This document shows, one piece after another, positions 36,625-45,514 of a stretch of DNA of 64,000 bases. This DNA comes from Zoogloea sp. 1C4 (GTDB lineage: Bacteria > Pseudomonadota > Gammaproteobacteria > Burkholderiales > Rhodocyclaceae), in NCBI RefSeq assembly GCF_009469605.1, contig NZ_SSXU01000002.1, positions 114,807-178,806 on the forward strand, read 5' to 3'. Position 1 is the stretch's first letter. Each line of letters starts with the position of its first letter. The notes below the pieces were generated by a model. It ran no database searches, was not told where the DNA came from, and was given only the letters and a program-made list of their open reading frames with translations. A program made the translations under genes and the position numbers.

Positions 36625-37677
36625 CTAATTCCGGCTTTCGGCGCAGCGGGCGGTGAGCCGGATGGCTTCGTCGAGGGGCGTCCACAGGTCCAGCCCCAGC
36701 TCGCTGCGGGCCCGGGCGACGCTGGGCAGGTAGATGTTGCGGGTGGGCAGGCCGGTGGCCTGGCCGAGGATGCGCACGGGCTTGCCCGGCGCAACGACGC
36801 GGCCGACGCGGTGGGCCAGATCGCCGATGGTGACGGCTTCGTCCGAGCCCACGTTGTAGGCACGGCCGTTGGCGCCCCGCACGAGCAGGGTGAGCAGCCA
36901 CACCACCAGATCGCCGGCGTACATATAGGAGCGCACCGGCGTGCCGTCGCCGCCGACGGTGATCGCCTCGCCCCCCAGGGCGTCGCGGATGAAGTTGCCG
37001 ATGGCGTAGTGCAGGTCGAGGGGCAGGTGCGGGCCGATGAAGGAGAAGCAGCGCGCGGTGCTGTACGACAGACCGTGGCGGTCAGCGTAGGCGGCGCAGA
37101 GGAATTCGGCGGCGCGTTTGGCTTGGCCGATGGCGACGTCCAGGTTGTCGGCCGCCGGGGCGACCGGGTAGTCCTCGGTGTAGGCGCCGTGGCCGGGCAG
37201 GAGCGGGCCGTAGAAGGCGCCAGAGCCCAGCATCAGCAGGCGCGGGATGCGCCGCTCGGCGGCGAGGTCCAGCACCCGGCGGGCGCCCTGGAGCGTGGTG
37301 TCGAACTTGGTGAGCGGGTCTTCCTGCCGGTGGAAGGTGGCGGCGGCCGAGGTGGCGGCGGCGTGGATCAGGTGGGTGAAGTCGCCGGCGGGAAAGGCGA
37401 AATCGCGCACGTCGCCCGGGTGAAAGCGGATCGCCGGGCTGGTGGCGACTTCGGGCGCGTCGGCGAGGAAGCGGGCCGGATCGCGGCTGAGGGCGGTGAC
37501 GCGCAGATCGAGGCCGAGGGTGTCGTTGGCGCGGGCGAGTGCCGGGAGCAGCCAGCGTCCGAAGTAGCCGGTGCCGCCGGTGATGAAGATGCGCGCGCCG
37601 CGCAGGGCATCCCAGCCGTTGCCGAAGCGGGCGACGGCGGTGTCGATCTCGGCGGCGAAAAGCGGCGCGGCGGTCAT
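36625..37677 (-). CDS. NAD-dependent epimerase/dehydratase-like SDR lacking the catalytic Tyr
   Basis: This extended SDR has 349 residues. The nucleotide motif GGTGYFG (34-40) and GSGAFYGP (Ser152 region) are intact. Where the catalytic YxxxK is expected the sequence reads IGQAKRAAE, so Ile183 replaces Tyr while Lys187 is kept. Family members reduce, epimerise or dehydrate NDP-sugars. In this cluster it could act as the last reductase on a CDP-keto sugar (compare abequose-type synthases and YerF), though the missing Tyr argues for altered chemistry. The ATG at 37677 lies 4 bases after the glycosyltransferase stop. Confidence 0.85.
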   Translation of the reverse strand: MTAAPLFAAEIDTAVARFGNGWDALRGARIFITGGTGYFGRWLLPALARANDTLGLDLRVTALSRDPARFLADAPEVATSPAIRFHPGDVRDFAFPAGDFTHLIHAAATSAAATFHRQEDPLTKFDTTLQGARRVLDLAAERRIPRLLMLGSGAFYGPLLPGHGAYTEDYPVAPAADNLDVAIGQAKRAAEFLCAAYADRHGLSYSTARCFSFIGPHLPLDLHYAIGNFIRDALGGEAITVGGDGTPVRSYMYAGDLVVWLLTLLVRGANGRAYNVGSDEAVTIGDLAHRVGRVVAPGKPVRILGQATGLPTRNIYLPSVARARSELGLDLWTPLDEAIRLTARCAESRN

Positions 37678-37681
37678 GGCG

Positions 37682-38758
37682 TCAGCTTGCCCGGCCGCCC
37701 ATGGGCGCGCGGCGTTTCTCCGGCATGGTGTCGGGCGGCAGGGTTTCCAATGTTGCTGCGAGGGCATCGAGCGTCGCCGTGGGCTCCATCTGGTAGTGAT
37801 CGCGCCACTTGGGTGAGTCGAAGATCATCACGCGCAGGGCGTCGTGTAGGGCCGTGAGGAATCCCTTGCGGAGCGGATTGATCTCCGGGCCTGTTTCGGT
37901 GCTGGCGAGCATGTCGATGGCGGTCTTCACCAGGCCGTTGTCGGTGAGAAGCCGGCCCACTTCGTTCACCTTGACCAGGTAGCGGGTCACATCGTCGAAG
38001 AGGTCGTGGTCGTCGTAGATGTAGTCGTATGTGCGAATGGCTTCCTGGATGAGGCGTCGTCGTTCGGCGGTCTGGGTGAACTGGCTTTTTTCGTGGATGC
38101 GGTAGTAGCCGAGAGGCGCATCGACCACGTAGGCGGGGCCGGTGGTGGCGAGGCGCGCCCACATGTAGTGATCGACGAAGCCACCGCGGAGGCTGACGGA
38201 GTCGTTGCCCCAGAAGCGGGAAATGTGGCGGTCGAAGCCACCTACCGCGTCGAAGTTGGCACGGCGGAACACGGCGAAGGACTGGATGATCCAGCTCGTG
38301 AAGCACAGGGGGCCCATGACCTGCTGCACGCCGGTCGGGAGGTTCGGCCGGTATTGGTGCGTGCCCTCGACCGCTACCCCGTTGATGAGGCGATAGAACA
38401 GGCTGTAGCCGAACGCGCATTCGGGATGCCTGGCAAGGCCGTTGGCAAGTACCTCGGTGAGGAAATCCGGATGCAGGACGTCATCCACGTGCATCTGGAG
38501 CACGTACTCGGCGGACGTCATTCGATACGCGATGTTGGCCGAGGCAATGTGGCCGACGTTCTGCTCATTGCGGTAGTAGCGGATGCGTGGGTCGCGATCG
38601 AGCCAGTCGGCCATGGCCTCGGCGGTGTCATCGGTGGAGGCGTTGTCGATCACCAGCACCTGGAAGTCGCGGTAGCTCTGGTTGCGGATCGAGCGCAGGC
38701 AGTCGTTGAGGTGATGGGCACCGTTGTAGGTGGTGACGATGATATCGAGGGGGGGCAT
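37682..38758 (-). CDS. Family 2 glycosyltransferase
   Basis: This 358-residue enzyme has a GT-A fold: N-terminal DIIVTTYNGAHHLNDCLRSI, VIDNASTDDTAE and a metal-binding LQMHVDDVLHPDF. There are no membrane helices. It should transfer a sugar from a nucleotide donor during glycan assembly. It lies between the SDR gene and the Nudix gene in the minus-strand island with short gaps (4 and 16 bases), so it is co-transcribed. Confidence 0.93.
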   Translation of the reverse strand: MPPLDIIVTTYNGAHHLNDCLRSIRNQSYRDFQVLVIDNASTDDTAEAMADWLDRDPRIRYYRNEQNVGHIASANIAYRMTSAEYVLQMHVDDVLHPDFLTEVLANGLARHPECAFGYSLFYRLINGVAVEGTHQYRPNLPTGVQQVMGPLCFTSWIIQSFAVFRRANFDAVGGFDRHISRFWGNDSVSLRGGFVDHYMWARLATTGPAYVVDAPLGYYRIHEKSQFTQTAERRRLIQEAIRTYDYIYDDHDLFDDVTRYLVKVNEVGRLLTDNGLVKTAIDMLASTETGPEINPLRKGFLTALHDALRVMIFDSPKWRDHYQMEPTATLDALAATLETLPPDTMPEKRRAPMGGRAS

Positions 38759-38774
38759 GGGGCCGCCTTCAGTG

Positions 38775-39296
38775 TCAGTCGAAATAGGGGCGGTAAATGT
38801 GCTGCTGCACGATCAGGTCGTTCGGGGCTCCGCTGTGCCAGGCCCAGTCGCCAACCCTGGGATTCGACGGATCGAAGCGGCGGGCATCATCTGGTGGTGC
38901 TGCAAGGGTGCAGTGGTACAGCAGCGAAATGAAGTGGCCGCGCACGTCGCGTTTCGGGTTGGTGATCTCGAAGATGCCCAGTGGTGTGCTGTCGAAGTTC
39001 ACCTTGGTGCCGAGTTCGCCCTGGGCCACGGCGGCAATGCGGTTGGCAGCAGATTCCTTGAAACGGATGATGCCGCCCGGTACGTGCCAGCCTGGGCCAT
39101 AGAAGGCGTCGTGTCGCCAGGTGAGCAGCGTGCGGTCGGTGTCGTCGCGGATCAGCAGGTCGACGTTGATCATCGGCATGAGGCTGCTGGCGAAGAGGAA
39201 GATCTCTTCCGGAAGTCCGCCGCGGGCGGAAGGGCCGACGGCGGAACGCAGGGTGGCAATGGCCTCGTGGATGGCGTCTGGAGTTGGTGTGGTCAT
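38775..39296 (-). CDS. Gmm-like Nudix hydrolase
   Basis: The protein has 173 residues. The Nudix region is GGIIRFKESAANRI followed by AAVAQGELG. The usual REuxEE core is altered in the same way as in GDP-mannose mannosyl hydrolases, which end this motif with ELG and cleave the sugar rather than the pyrophosphate. A role in trimming or policing an NDP-sugar pool is inferred; with CDP-sugar genes around it the substrate may not be GDP-mannose. Its ATG overlaps the methyltransferase stop by 4 bases. Confidence 0.85.
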   Translation of the reverse strand: MTTPTPDAIHEAIATLRSAVGPSARGGLPEEIFLFASSLMPMINVDLLIRDDTDRTLLTWRHDAFYGPGWHVPGGIIRFKESAANRIAAVAQGELGTKVNFDSTPLGIFEITNPKRDVRGHFISLLYHCTLAAPPDDARRFDPSNPRVGDWAWHSGAPNDLIVQQHIYRPYFD

Positions 39297-40438
39297 GGGG
39301 CGATCACGGTTTCGAGGCGGTTGCCCTTCAGCACGGCCACGGTGAAGCGGTTGCCGTGGCGCTCGCGAAGGATGCGCGCGACTTCGTCGGAGTAGCTGGC
39401 GGCGAGCACGATCACCGCGTCCACCTCGCCATCGGCCAGACGCTCAGGCGCGACGATGGGCAGGTGGGTGGCGGGGGTGAAGCGGCCCTGCTTGAAGGGG
39501 GCGGAATCGACCACGTAGCGGATGCGCGGAGCGAGCTCCATCAGGCTGACGAGGGCCAGGGCCTGGTGGCCGGCGCCCCAGATCGCCACCCGGCCGGCGG
39601 CAAACGGGGCGAGGAAGGCGTCGAAGCTCGCCTTGAGCCCGGCCTGGCAGGCGGCAAGCGGCGTCAGATCGAGCGGGCGGCGCTTCTTCACGGTGGCCGA
39701 GAGCACGTAGTCGTGCCATTCGGGGCTGCAGTCGAGCACCTCGAAGCCGTTGGATTCCAGCAGCGTGGTGAGGGTCTGGCGGGTGAAGTAGAACAGGTGA
39801 TCCGGGATGAACTCGGCGAACAGACCGGCCGTGAGGATCATGTCGAAGTTGGGCACCTCGACGAGCCCGGTGGCGCCATCGGCCAGGTTGGCGGCGATGC
39901 CGCGCAGGGTGAGGTGGGCCGTGGGGATGTGTTCGAGGAAGTTGAGGATCGCGAAGCCGTCGAAGGGGGCGCTTGCAAGGCGGGTGTCGGGACCGTCGAT
40001 GAAGCCTTCGACCACCGGCAGCCCGGCGGCGTGGCAGGCCGCCACCGAGGCGGGCAGGTGTTCGATGCCGGAGGCGTCGGCGCCGGCTTCCCGCAGCAGA
40101 CTCAGGTATTCGCCGCGGCCGCAGCCGACTTCGAGCACCTTGCGGCCCTGGAGGCCGTGTTCAGCCAGCCAGCGGCCGAACTGCTCGAGCCGGTAGGCGC
40201 GCATCTCGGCGGAGATGCCGGCGGCGCGGATCACGTCACGCCAGTAGGCCACTGGCTCGGCGACGAGCTGGACGGTGCCGCAGCCGCTGCACTGGTGGAG
40301 CGCCAGCGTGACGCCCAGGTCGGTGTCGAGCTGATCTGCGGTGGGCAGGCCCTGGGCGGCCGCCGGCATGTCGCGCTGGACGAGCAGCGCTTCAGGAAAC
40401 AGCGGCTGTGCGCAGAGCCGGCAGGCCGTGGCGGGCAT
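39293..40438 (-). CDS. NDP-hexose C-methyltransferase family protein
   Basis: The enzyme has 381 residues in three parts. An N-terminal zinc-site domain carries Cys6, Cys9, Cys50 and Cys53. A SAM-binding Rossmann core has VLEVGCGRGEYLSLL (about 99-113). A C-terminal domain has VAIWGAGHQALALVSLME and VVDSAPFKQGRFTPATHLPI, as in the C-terminal part of sugar C-methyltransferases of the TylC3/NovU type. These add a methyl branch to a keto-sugar carbon. It belongs to the overlapping minus-strand run with the B12 radical SAM gene upstream and the Nudix gene downstream. Confidence 0.88.
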   Translation of the reverse strand: MPATACRLCAQPLFPEALLVQRDMPAAAQGLPTADQLDTDLGVTLALHQCSGCGTVQLVAEPVAYWRDVIRAAGISAEMRAYRLEQFGRWLAEHGLQGRKVLEVGCGRGEYLSLLREAGADASGIEHLPASVAACHAAGLPVVEGFIDGPDTRLASAPFDGFAILNFLEHIPTAHLTLRGIAANLADGATGLVEVPNFDMILTAGLFAEFIPDHLFYFTRQTLTTLLESNGFEVLDCSPEWHDYVLSATVKKRRPLDLTPLAACQAGLKASFDAFLAPFAAGRVAIWGAGHQALALVSLMELAPRIRYVVDSAPFKQGRFTPATHLPIVAPERLADGEVDAVIVLAASYSDEVARILRERHGNRFTVAVLKGNRLETVIAP

Positions 40439-40452
40439 CGTGGGGCTTCCGC

Positions 40453-42123
40453 TCAGGCGGCCAGGGCGACGGCCGGCTCGACGACCAGCCCGAAGTGGTC
40501 TCGGTAGCGTTGCCAGAAGGTGCTGGCGGCAAAGAACTCGACGGCCCTGGCGTGGTACTGGGCGGCGCGGTCGTGATCGCCGAGCTGCGTGAAGCAGCGG
40601 GCCGCGTAGTAGTACGCGAAGGCGTGGTCGCTCTTGGCGCGGATCGCGTTGAGGAGTCCCTTGAGTGCGCTGCTGTAGTCGCCCAGGCGCATGTCCGCGT
40701 TATGGACGAAGTTCAGTTCCAGGTTGAGGAGATAGATCTGTTCCTGGATGTACTCGGCGCTGAAGTCCTCGGTCTCGACGACGGCGCTCTTATAGTCCTG
40801 GCCGATGTAGCCTTCCGTCAGGTAGCCCTTGGATTCGCAGATTTCGTGCATCTCGCTGCCCACGAGCGGCGCGGCGGCGAAGATGATGAACCAGTTGGCG
40901 TCGACGGTGCGCAGGAACTGGCGGGTGTCCTCGATGTCCTGCTTGGTCTCGCCGGGCAGGCCGATGAGGATGTTGGCGTTGGTGTAGATGCCGAGCTCCC
41001 GGCAGTCCGCGGCGACGCGCTTGGCGATCGACACCTTGAGCGGCTTCTTCATGATGTCCTTGAGCACCCGCGCACTGCCGGATTCGATGGACAGCATCAG
41101 GTGGTACACGCCGGCCCGGTGCATGGCCTCGAGCATCGGCCGTTCGAGTGCGTAAAGGGCGAGGCCGTTCTGGAACACGGCGGTCATGCCCATCTCGCCG
41201 ATCATGTCGACGATGGCCCGCGCGCGTTCCTTGTCGCCCATGAAGTGGTCGTCCTGGACGACAAGGGTGCGGGCGCCGTACTGGTCGCGCAGGCGCTCGA
41301 AGTCGGCGCGGACGCGCTCGAGGCTGTAGTAGCGCATCTTGCGGCCATGCACCTGGTGGGATGCGCAGAAGGTGCACTTGAACGGGCAGCCACGGGAGGT
41401 CATCACGTGGAAGTTGTTGGTCTTGTCTTCGATGGCGGCGTAGGCGGTGAGCGCCGGGTTGAGCCCGTAGCGCTCGAACTCGCATAGCTCGTAATCGTAG
41501 AAAGGCAGTTCGTCGAGGTTGTCGATGAAGTCGTGGGCAAACTGTTCGCCGCGCAGGATCTTGTCGATGGTGATCCACGACGGGCTGGCGGCGATGTAGG
41601 CACGGCGGTCGGTGGCGCGGACGAGATCGAGCAGCGGCTTCTCGCCTTCGCCGTAGCACAGGGCGTCGAAGTCTGGGCACTGCCGGAAGATCTGCCGGTA
41701 CATGCTCGACGGCACGCTGCCGCCGGCGATCACCAGCGCGTCCGGGAAGCAGGCCCGCGCACTGCGTCCGAGGGCGAGCAGGTTGTGGTACGAGGGGGTG
41801 AACAACGACGAGATGCCGACGATGTCGGGCTGGAAGTCGGCGTAGCGTTCGGCGAGGGTGGCGCTGAAGTACTCGTCGAAGCTTGCCGCGTCGAAGCGGT
41901 CGAGGGCGTTGAGCTCGATGTTGAAGTCGATGAGCTGGATCGTCAGCGCCTCGGTGTTTTCCTTGAGGTAGGCGCTCATCGACATGATGCCGAGGGGCAT
42001 GTCGGTGGCGAGGTTGCCGTACATCCGTCCGTCCGCCTTTGGGACGTGGCGCGTGTTGTCGGCAGGATTCACGTACTTGTCGAAGGGCAGATTGGGCGGA
42101 ACGATGAACAGGATCCGGGTCAT
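40453..42123 (-). CDS. B12-binding-domain radical SAM protein
   Basis: The product has 556 residues. An N-terminal cobalamin-binding-like Rossmann domain (1-170, with DIVGISSLFTPSYHNL and ALVIAGGSVPSSMY) precedes the radical SAM core, whose motif CPFKCTFC gives Cys246, Cys250 and Cys253. A C-terminal helical part (about 480-540) resembles TPR units. Related enzymes methylate unactivated carbons or rearrange substrates, and BchE is a cyclase. In a sugar cluster it could act on a carbohydrate or a protein. It is co-transcribed between the ThDP enzyme gene and the C-methyltransferase gene. Confidence 0.88.
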   Translation of the reverse strand: MTRILFIVPPNLPFDKYVNPADNTRHVPKADGRMYGNLATDMPLGIMSMSAYLKENTEALTIQLIDFNIELNALDRFDAASFDEYFSATLAERYADFQPDIVGISSLFTPSYHNLLALGRSARACFPDALVIAGGSVPSSMYRQIFRQCPDFDALCYGEGEKPLLDLVRATDRRAYIAASPSWITIDKILRGEQFAHDFIDNLDELPFYDYELCEFERYGLNPALTAYAAIEDKTNNFHVMTSRGCPFKCTFCASHQVHGRKMRYYSLERVRADFERLRDQYGARTLVVQDDHFMGDKERARAIVDMIGEMGMTAVFQNGLALYALERPMLEAMHRAGVYHLMLSIESGSARVLKDIMKKPLKVSIAKRVAADCRELGIYTNANILIGLPGETKQDIEDTRQFLRTVDANWFIIFAAAPLVGSEMHEICESKGYLTEGYIGQDYKSAVVETEDFSAEYIQEQIYLLNLELNFVHNADMRLGDYSSALKGLLNAIRAKSDHAFAYYYAARCFTQLGDHDRAAQYHARAVEFFAASTFWQRYRDHFGLVVEPAVALAA

Positions 42124-42176
42124 GGCGTCACCTCGCTGGGGTTGGGTCGATCGTTGTCGTTGTTGTCGTTACGGGG

Positions 42177-44015
42177 TCAGGCCTCCGCGGCCGCGGGCGG
42201 TCGCGGAGCCTCGAGTGAAGCAGGCAGTAGCGGCACGATCATCTCGGCCTTGAGGGTTTCGAGGGGCAGCAGGGGGCTCATGTCTTCCAGCGGCATCGAG
42301 ACGATGGAGCCATCGGCGCGGGGGATGGCGGCGCACTTGGGTTGCAGGGTTTCGTCGGGCACCAGCTGCACGTCGATCAGGCAGGGGCGTGGCAGCTGCT
42401 GGGCGCGGGCCAGGGCATCGGCGAGGCTGGCGCAGTCGTCGATGCGCATGAAGGGCAGGCCATACACGGCGGCGAGCTTTTCGAGATCCGGCATCGTGAG
42501 GCCCGAGGCCGGGCCGCTGCCCACGTAACGCCCGTTGAAGTAGTTGCGCTGGGTGTTGCGGATGGAGGCGTAGCCGCCGTTGTTCATGATGAACAGGCAG
42601 ATCGGGAGCTGGAGCCCGGCGAGGGTGGCGAGCTCCTGCAGGTTGAGCTGCAGGCTGCCGTCGGATTCCACGGCCAGCATGGGCTGGCGGTCGTTGCCGA
42701 GGCAGGCGCCGATGGCCGCCGGCAGCCCGTAGCCCATCGCGCCGAGGCCGGAGGTGAGGAAGCTGCGCTGGCCCGGCTTGTTGCGGAAGCCCGCGTAGAA
42801 GAACTCCACCGCCAGGCCGGAGCTGCCGGTGGCGATGAGGGTGTGCTCGGGTGCGGCGTCCGACAGCGCCTCGACGAAATGGGCGTGGCCGATGGGGCCG
42901 GACGGCGGGAAGACGCGGCCTTCGTTCTGGGTGTAGCGGGCCTTCCAGCTCGTGCAGCGGGCGCGCCAGTTGGCGGTGTCGCCGGGCGTGGCGGCGGCCT
43001 GCAGGGCGCGGATGAAGTCGCCAGCGTCCATCGCCAGGGGCTGGTCGATGGCCATCGCGGCCTTGTCGGCGAGCTCATGGGCGTCCACGTCCACCACCAC
43101 CTTGCGCGCGGCTCGGGCGAAGCCCTTGGGGTTGTAGGTGGTGACGATCATGTCGAGGCGGGCGCCGATGGCAATCAGCAGGTCGCAGTTCTGCACCGCG
43201 AAGTTGGCGGCGCGGGCGGCGACCACGCCGGGGCGGCCGATGTTGAGGGGGTGGTCGTAGGGCAACAGGTCCAGCGCGTTCCAGGTGAGCACGGCGGGCA
43301 CCTGCAGGCGGTCGACGAGCTGGCGGAAGGCATCCGCGGCACCGGCGAGGCGCACGCCGTGGCCGGCGAGGATCAGCGGGCGCTTCGCTTCGGCGAGCAT
43401 CGCCAGCACGGGAGCGAGGTCGGGCGTCGGGGCGGTGGCCTCGGCCGGCGGCGTCCAGCCGGGCAGGGTGTCCGGGTCGATGGGGGCGGCCTGCACGTCG
43501 AGGGGCACGTCGATCCACACCGGGCCGGGGCGGCCGGATTTCATCAGGTGCAGGGCTTGCTCGAGATGGACGCGCACCATCTGCGGGTCGTCCAGCGTGA
43601 CGGCGTATTTGGTGATCGGGCGGACGATGGGGACGATGTCCACTTCCTGAACGCCGCCCTGGCGGATCGGGCGGCCGGCAAGGCGGTCGGGGCGCTTGGC
43701 CTGGCCGGAGAGCACCAGCATGGGCACCGAGTCGATCCACGCGCCGGCCACTGGGGTGATGGCGTTGGTGGCGCCGGGGCCGGTGGTGACCATCGTCACG
43801 CCGAAGCCCGGGTTGCCGGCGTTGCCGGTGCGGCCGGCGGCCTCGGCGGCGATGGCGGCGGCCTGCTCGTGGTGGCAGGGCACGGCGGCCAGGCGCGGTT
43901 CGCAGGCCACGGCGTCGTTGAGGTACATGGCGCCGCCGCCGGGCAGCATGAAGATGTGGCGGATGCCCTCGTCGGCCAGGCGACGCAGCATCCAGTCGGC
44001 AACGCGGATCGTCAT
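42177..44015 (-). CDS. ThDP-dependent acetolactate-synthase-like enzyme
   Basis: This is a 612-residue enzyme of the acetohydroxyacid synthase/pyruvate oxidase superfamily. The catalytic Glu50 sits in CHHEQAAAIAAEAAGR, TTGPGATNAITPVAGAW follows, and the ThDP-Mg motif appears as SDGSLQLNLQELAT to NNGGY. It is not beside ilvN or ilvC. Its position downstream of rfbF-rfbG-rfbH recalls YerE, which adds an acetyl branch from pyruvate to CDP-3,6-dideoxy-4-keto-glucose in yersiniose A synthesis. That role is inferred. It begins 5 bases after the NeuB-cupin stop. Confidence 0.87.
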   Translation of the reverse strand: MTIRVADWMLRRLADEGIRHIFMLPGGGAMYLNDAVACEPRLAAVPCHHEQAAAIAAEAAGRTGNAGNPGFGVTMVTTGPGATNAITPVAGAWIDSVPMLVLSGQAKRPDRLAGRPIRQGGVQEVDIVPIVRPITKYAVTLDDPQMVRVHLEQALHLMKSGRPGPVWIDVPLDVQAAPIDPDTLPGWTPPAEATAPTPDLAPVLAMLAEAKRPLILAGHGVRLAGAADAFRQLVDRLQVPAVLTWNALDLLPYDHPLNIGRPGVVAARAANFAVQNCDLLIAIGARLDMIVTTYNPKGFARAARKVVVDVDAHELADKAAMAIDQPLAMDAGDFIRALQAAATPGDTANWRARCTSWKARYTQNEGRVFPPSGPIGHAHFVEALSDAAPEHTLIATGSSGLAVEFFYAGFRNKPGQRSFLTSGLGAMGYGLPAAIGACLGNDRQPMLAVESDGSLQLNLQELATLAGLQLPICLFIMNNGGYASIRNTQRNYFNGRYVGSGPASGLTMPDLEKLAAVYGLPFMRIDDCASLADALARAQQLPRPCLIDVQLVPDETLQPKCAAIPRADGSIVSMPLEDMSPLLPLETLKAEMIVPLLPASLEAPRPPAAAEA

Positions 44016-44020
44016 CGGGC

Positions 44021-45514
44021 TTACATCCAGTAGGTGAGCCAGGTCTTGCGGCTGGGGTTGGCCGCGATCGCCGGGTCGGTGTAGTAGGAGTCGTGCTTGT
44101 CGTGGGTGGAGGAGATCTCCTCGAACACCACGCCCTCGGTGGTCTTGAAGGTGTGCTTCACGCCGCGGGCGACGGTGATGACGTCGCCGGCGCTGGCCTC
44201 GCGCTCCTCGCCGTCGAGCCACAGGGTGAGACGGCCGTGGAGGACGACGAAGGTCTCTTCCTTCTTCTGGTGGTATTGCTCCGGGTGGGTCTGGCCGGGG
44301 AGCATCACCAGCAGCTTCTTGCAGTATTCGCGATTGACGACGGTGACCATCGTCAGGCCGAACTCGTTGAAGCGCTCCAGCCCGTAGTGGTGGGAGATCT
44401 CCAGATCGGACTTGCCGGGCACGACCACGTTGCCGGCCTTGAGCAGCGCCTTCACGGCGGTGACGATCTCCAGCACCTGGCCGCGCAACTGGGTCTCGGC
44501 AACCTGGGCGTGGCGCACCGGCTGGCCGGCGGGGATGGCTTCCGTGGTGATGAAGCGGGCGTACTTGGACCACTCGTTGGCGGTGACCTGGCCTTCGACC
44601 GGCGGGAAGGCGAACTCGATCATGTCGGCGGCGATCACGCTGCCCGCGGGGATGTCGCGGGTGGCGAACACGCCCCGGCGCAGGGAATGCAGGCTGGCCC
44701 GCTCGCCGGCGGAGGGCTGGTAGCGCTCATGGCTGCCGCAGATGGCACGGGCGCGGCGGCAGGCGCCCAGCCAGGCGCGGATCTGATCCGGGTTGGCGGA
44801 GTAGGCGTTGGCGGCGTATTTGTCGGTGGGCAGCACCACGTGCTTCTCGAACACGCTGGCGCCCTTGGCCAGTGCGAGGCCCACGGCGAAGGTGTTGTCC
44901 GGTGATTCGTGGGTGGAGTAGCCCACGCGCACGCCGGGGTAGCGGGCGCGCAGCAGCTCGATCTGATTGACCTGCAGGGCTTCGTCGGGCGTCGGGTATT
45001 CGGCGACGCAGTGCATCAGGGTGAGATCCTTGCCCCGGTGCAGGAAGAAGCTCGTCACGTTGTCGATTTCATCCAGCGTGGCGCCGGCGGTGGAGGCGAT
45101 CACCGGCTTGTCGGCGGCGGCGATGCGCTCCAGCAGCGGCCAGTCGGTGAAGGAGCAGCTGGCGATCTTGATGGTGTGGATGCCGTGGGCTTCAATGCGG
45201 CCGACCGAGTTCTCGTCGAAGGGCGTGCACACGGTGATGAAGCCCTGGGCGTCCATCTCGGCCACCAGGGCGCGGAAGGCTTCGTCGGAGAGCCGGGTTT
45301 CCTCGAAGCGCTTGACGTACTTGATGTCGTCGCGGCCGCGGGCGGAGGCGTGGATGAAGGTGTCCAGATCGCGGTACTGGAGCTTGAAGGCGAAGTCGAA
45401 GTCGTCTTCAAAGCCGCGGCAGGCCTCGCGGATCGCGCGGATGGTGGCGATGCCGTGGGGCAGGTCGCCCATGTGGTTGTTGGCCATTTCATAGACCATC
45501 AGGGGCTTGGTCAT
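44021..45514 (-). CDS. NeuB-family sialic acid synthase-like enzyme fused to a cupin
   Basis: The protein has 497 residues. The N-terminal TIM barrel of the NeuB family (1-270) has [30 protein letters not shown] and GYSTHE. A SAF domain follows (about 278-340, [16 protein letters not shown]), and then a C-terminal cupin (about 380-470) with the metal-type motif [19 protein letters not shown] and GVKHTF. NeuB enzymes condense phosphoenolpyruvate with an aldose. No NeuC- or CMP-sugar-synthetase gene is in the window, so the product is not ordinary sialic acid, or its partners are elsewhere. The ATG overlaps the rfbH stop (ATGA). Confidence 0.88.
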   Translation of the reverse strand: MTKPLMVYEMANNHMGDLPHGIATIRAIREACRGFEDDFDFAFKLQYRDLDTFIHASARGRDDIKYVKRFEETRLSDEAFRALVAEMDAQGFITVCTPFDENSVGRIEAHGIHTIKIASCSFTDWPLLERIAAADKPVIASTAGATLDEIDNVTSFFLHRGKDLTLMHCVAEYPTPDEALQVNQIELLRARYPGVRVGYSTHESPDNTFAVGLALAKGASVFEKHVVLPTDKYAANAYSANPDQIRAWLGACRRARAICGSHERYQPSAGERASLHSLRRGVFATRDIPAGSVIAADMIEFAFPPVEGQVTANEWSKYARFITTEAIPAGQPVRHAQVAETQLRGQVLEIVTAVKALLKAGNVVVPGKSDLEISHHYGLERFNEFGLTMVTVVNREYCKKLLVMLPGQTHPEQYHQKKEETFVVLHGRLTLWLDGEEREASAGDVITVARGVKHTFKTTEGVVFEEISSTHDKHDSYYTDPAIAANPSRKTWLTYWM

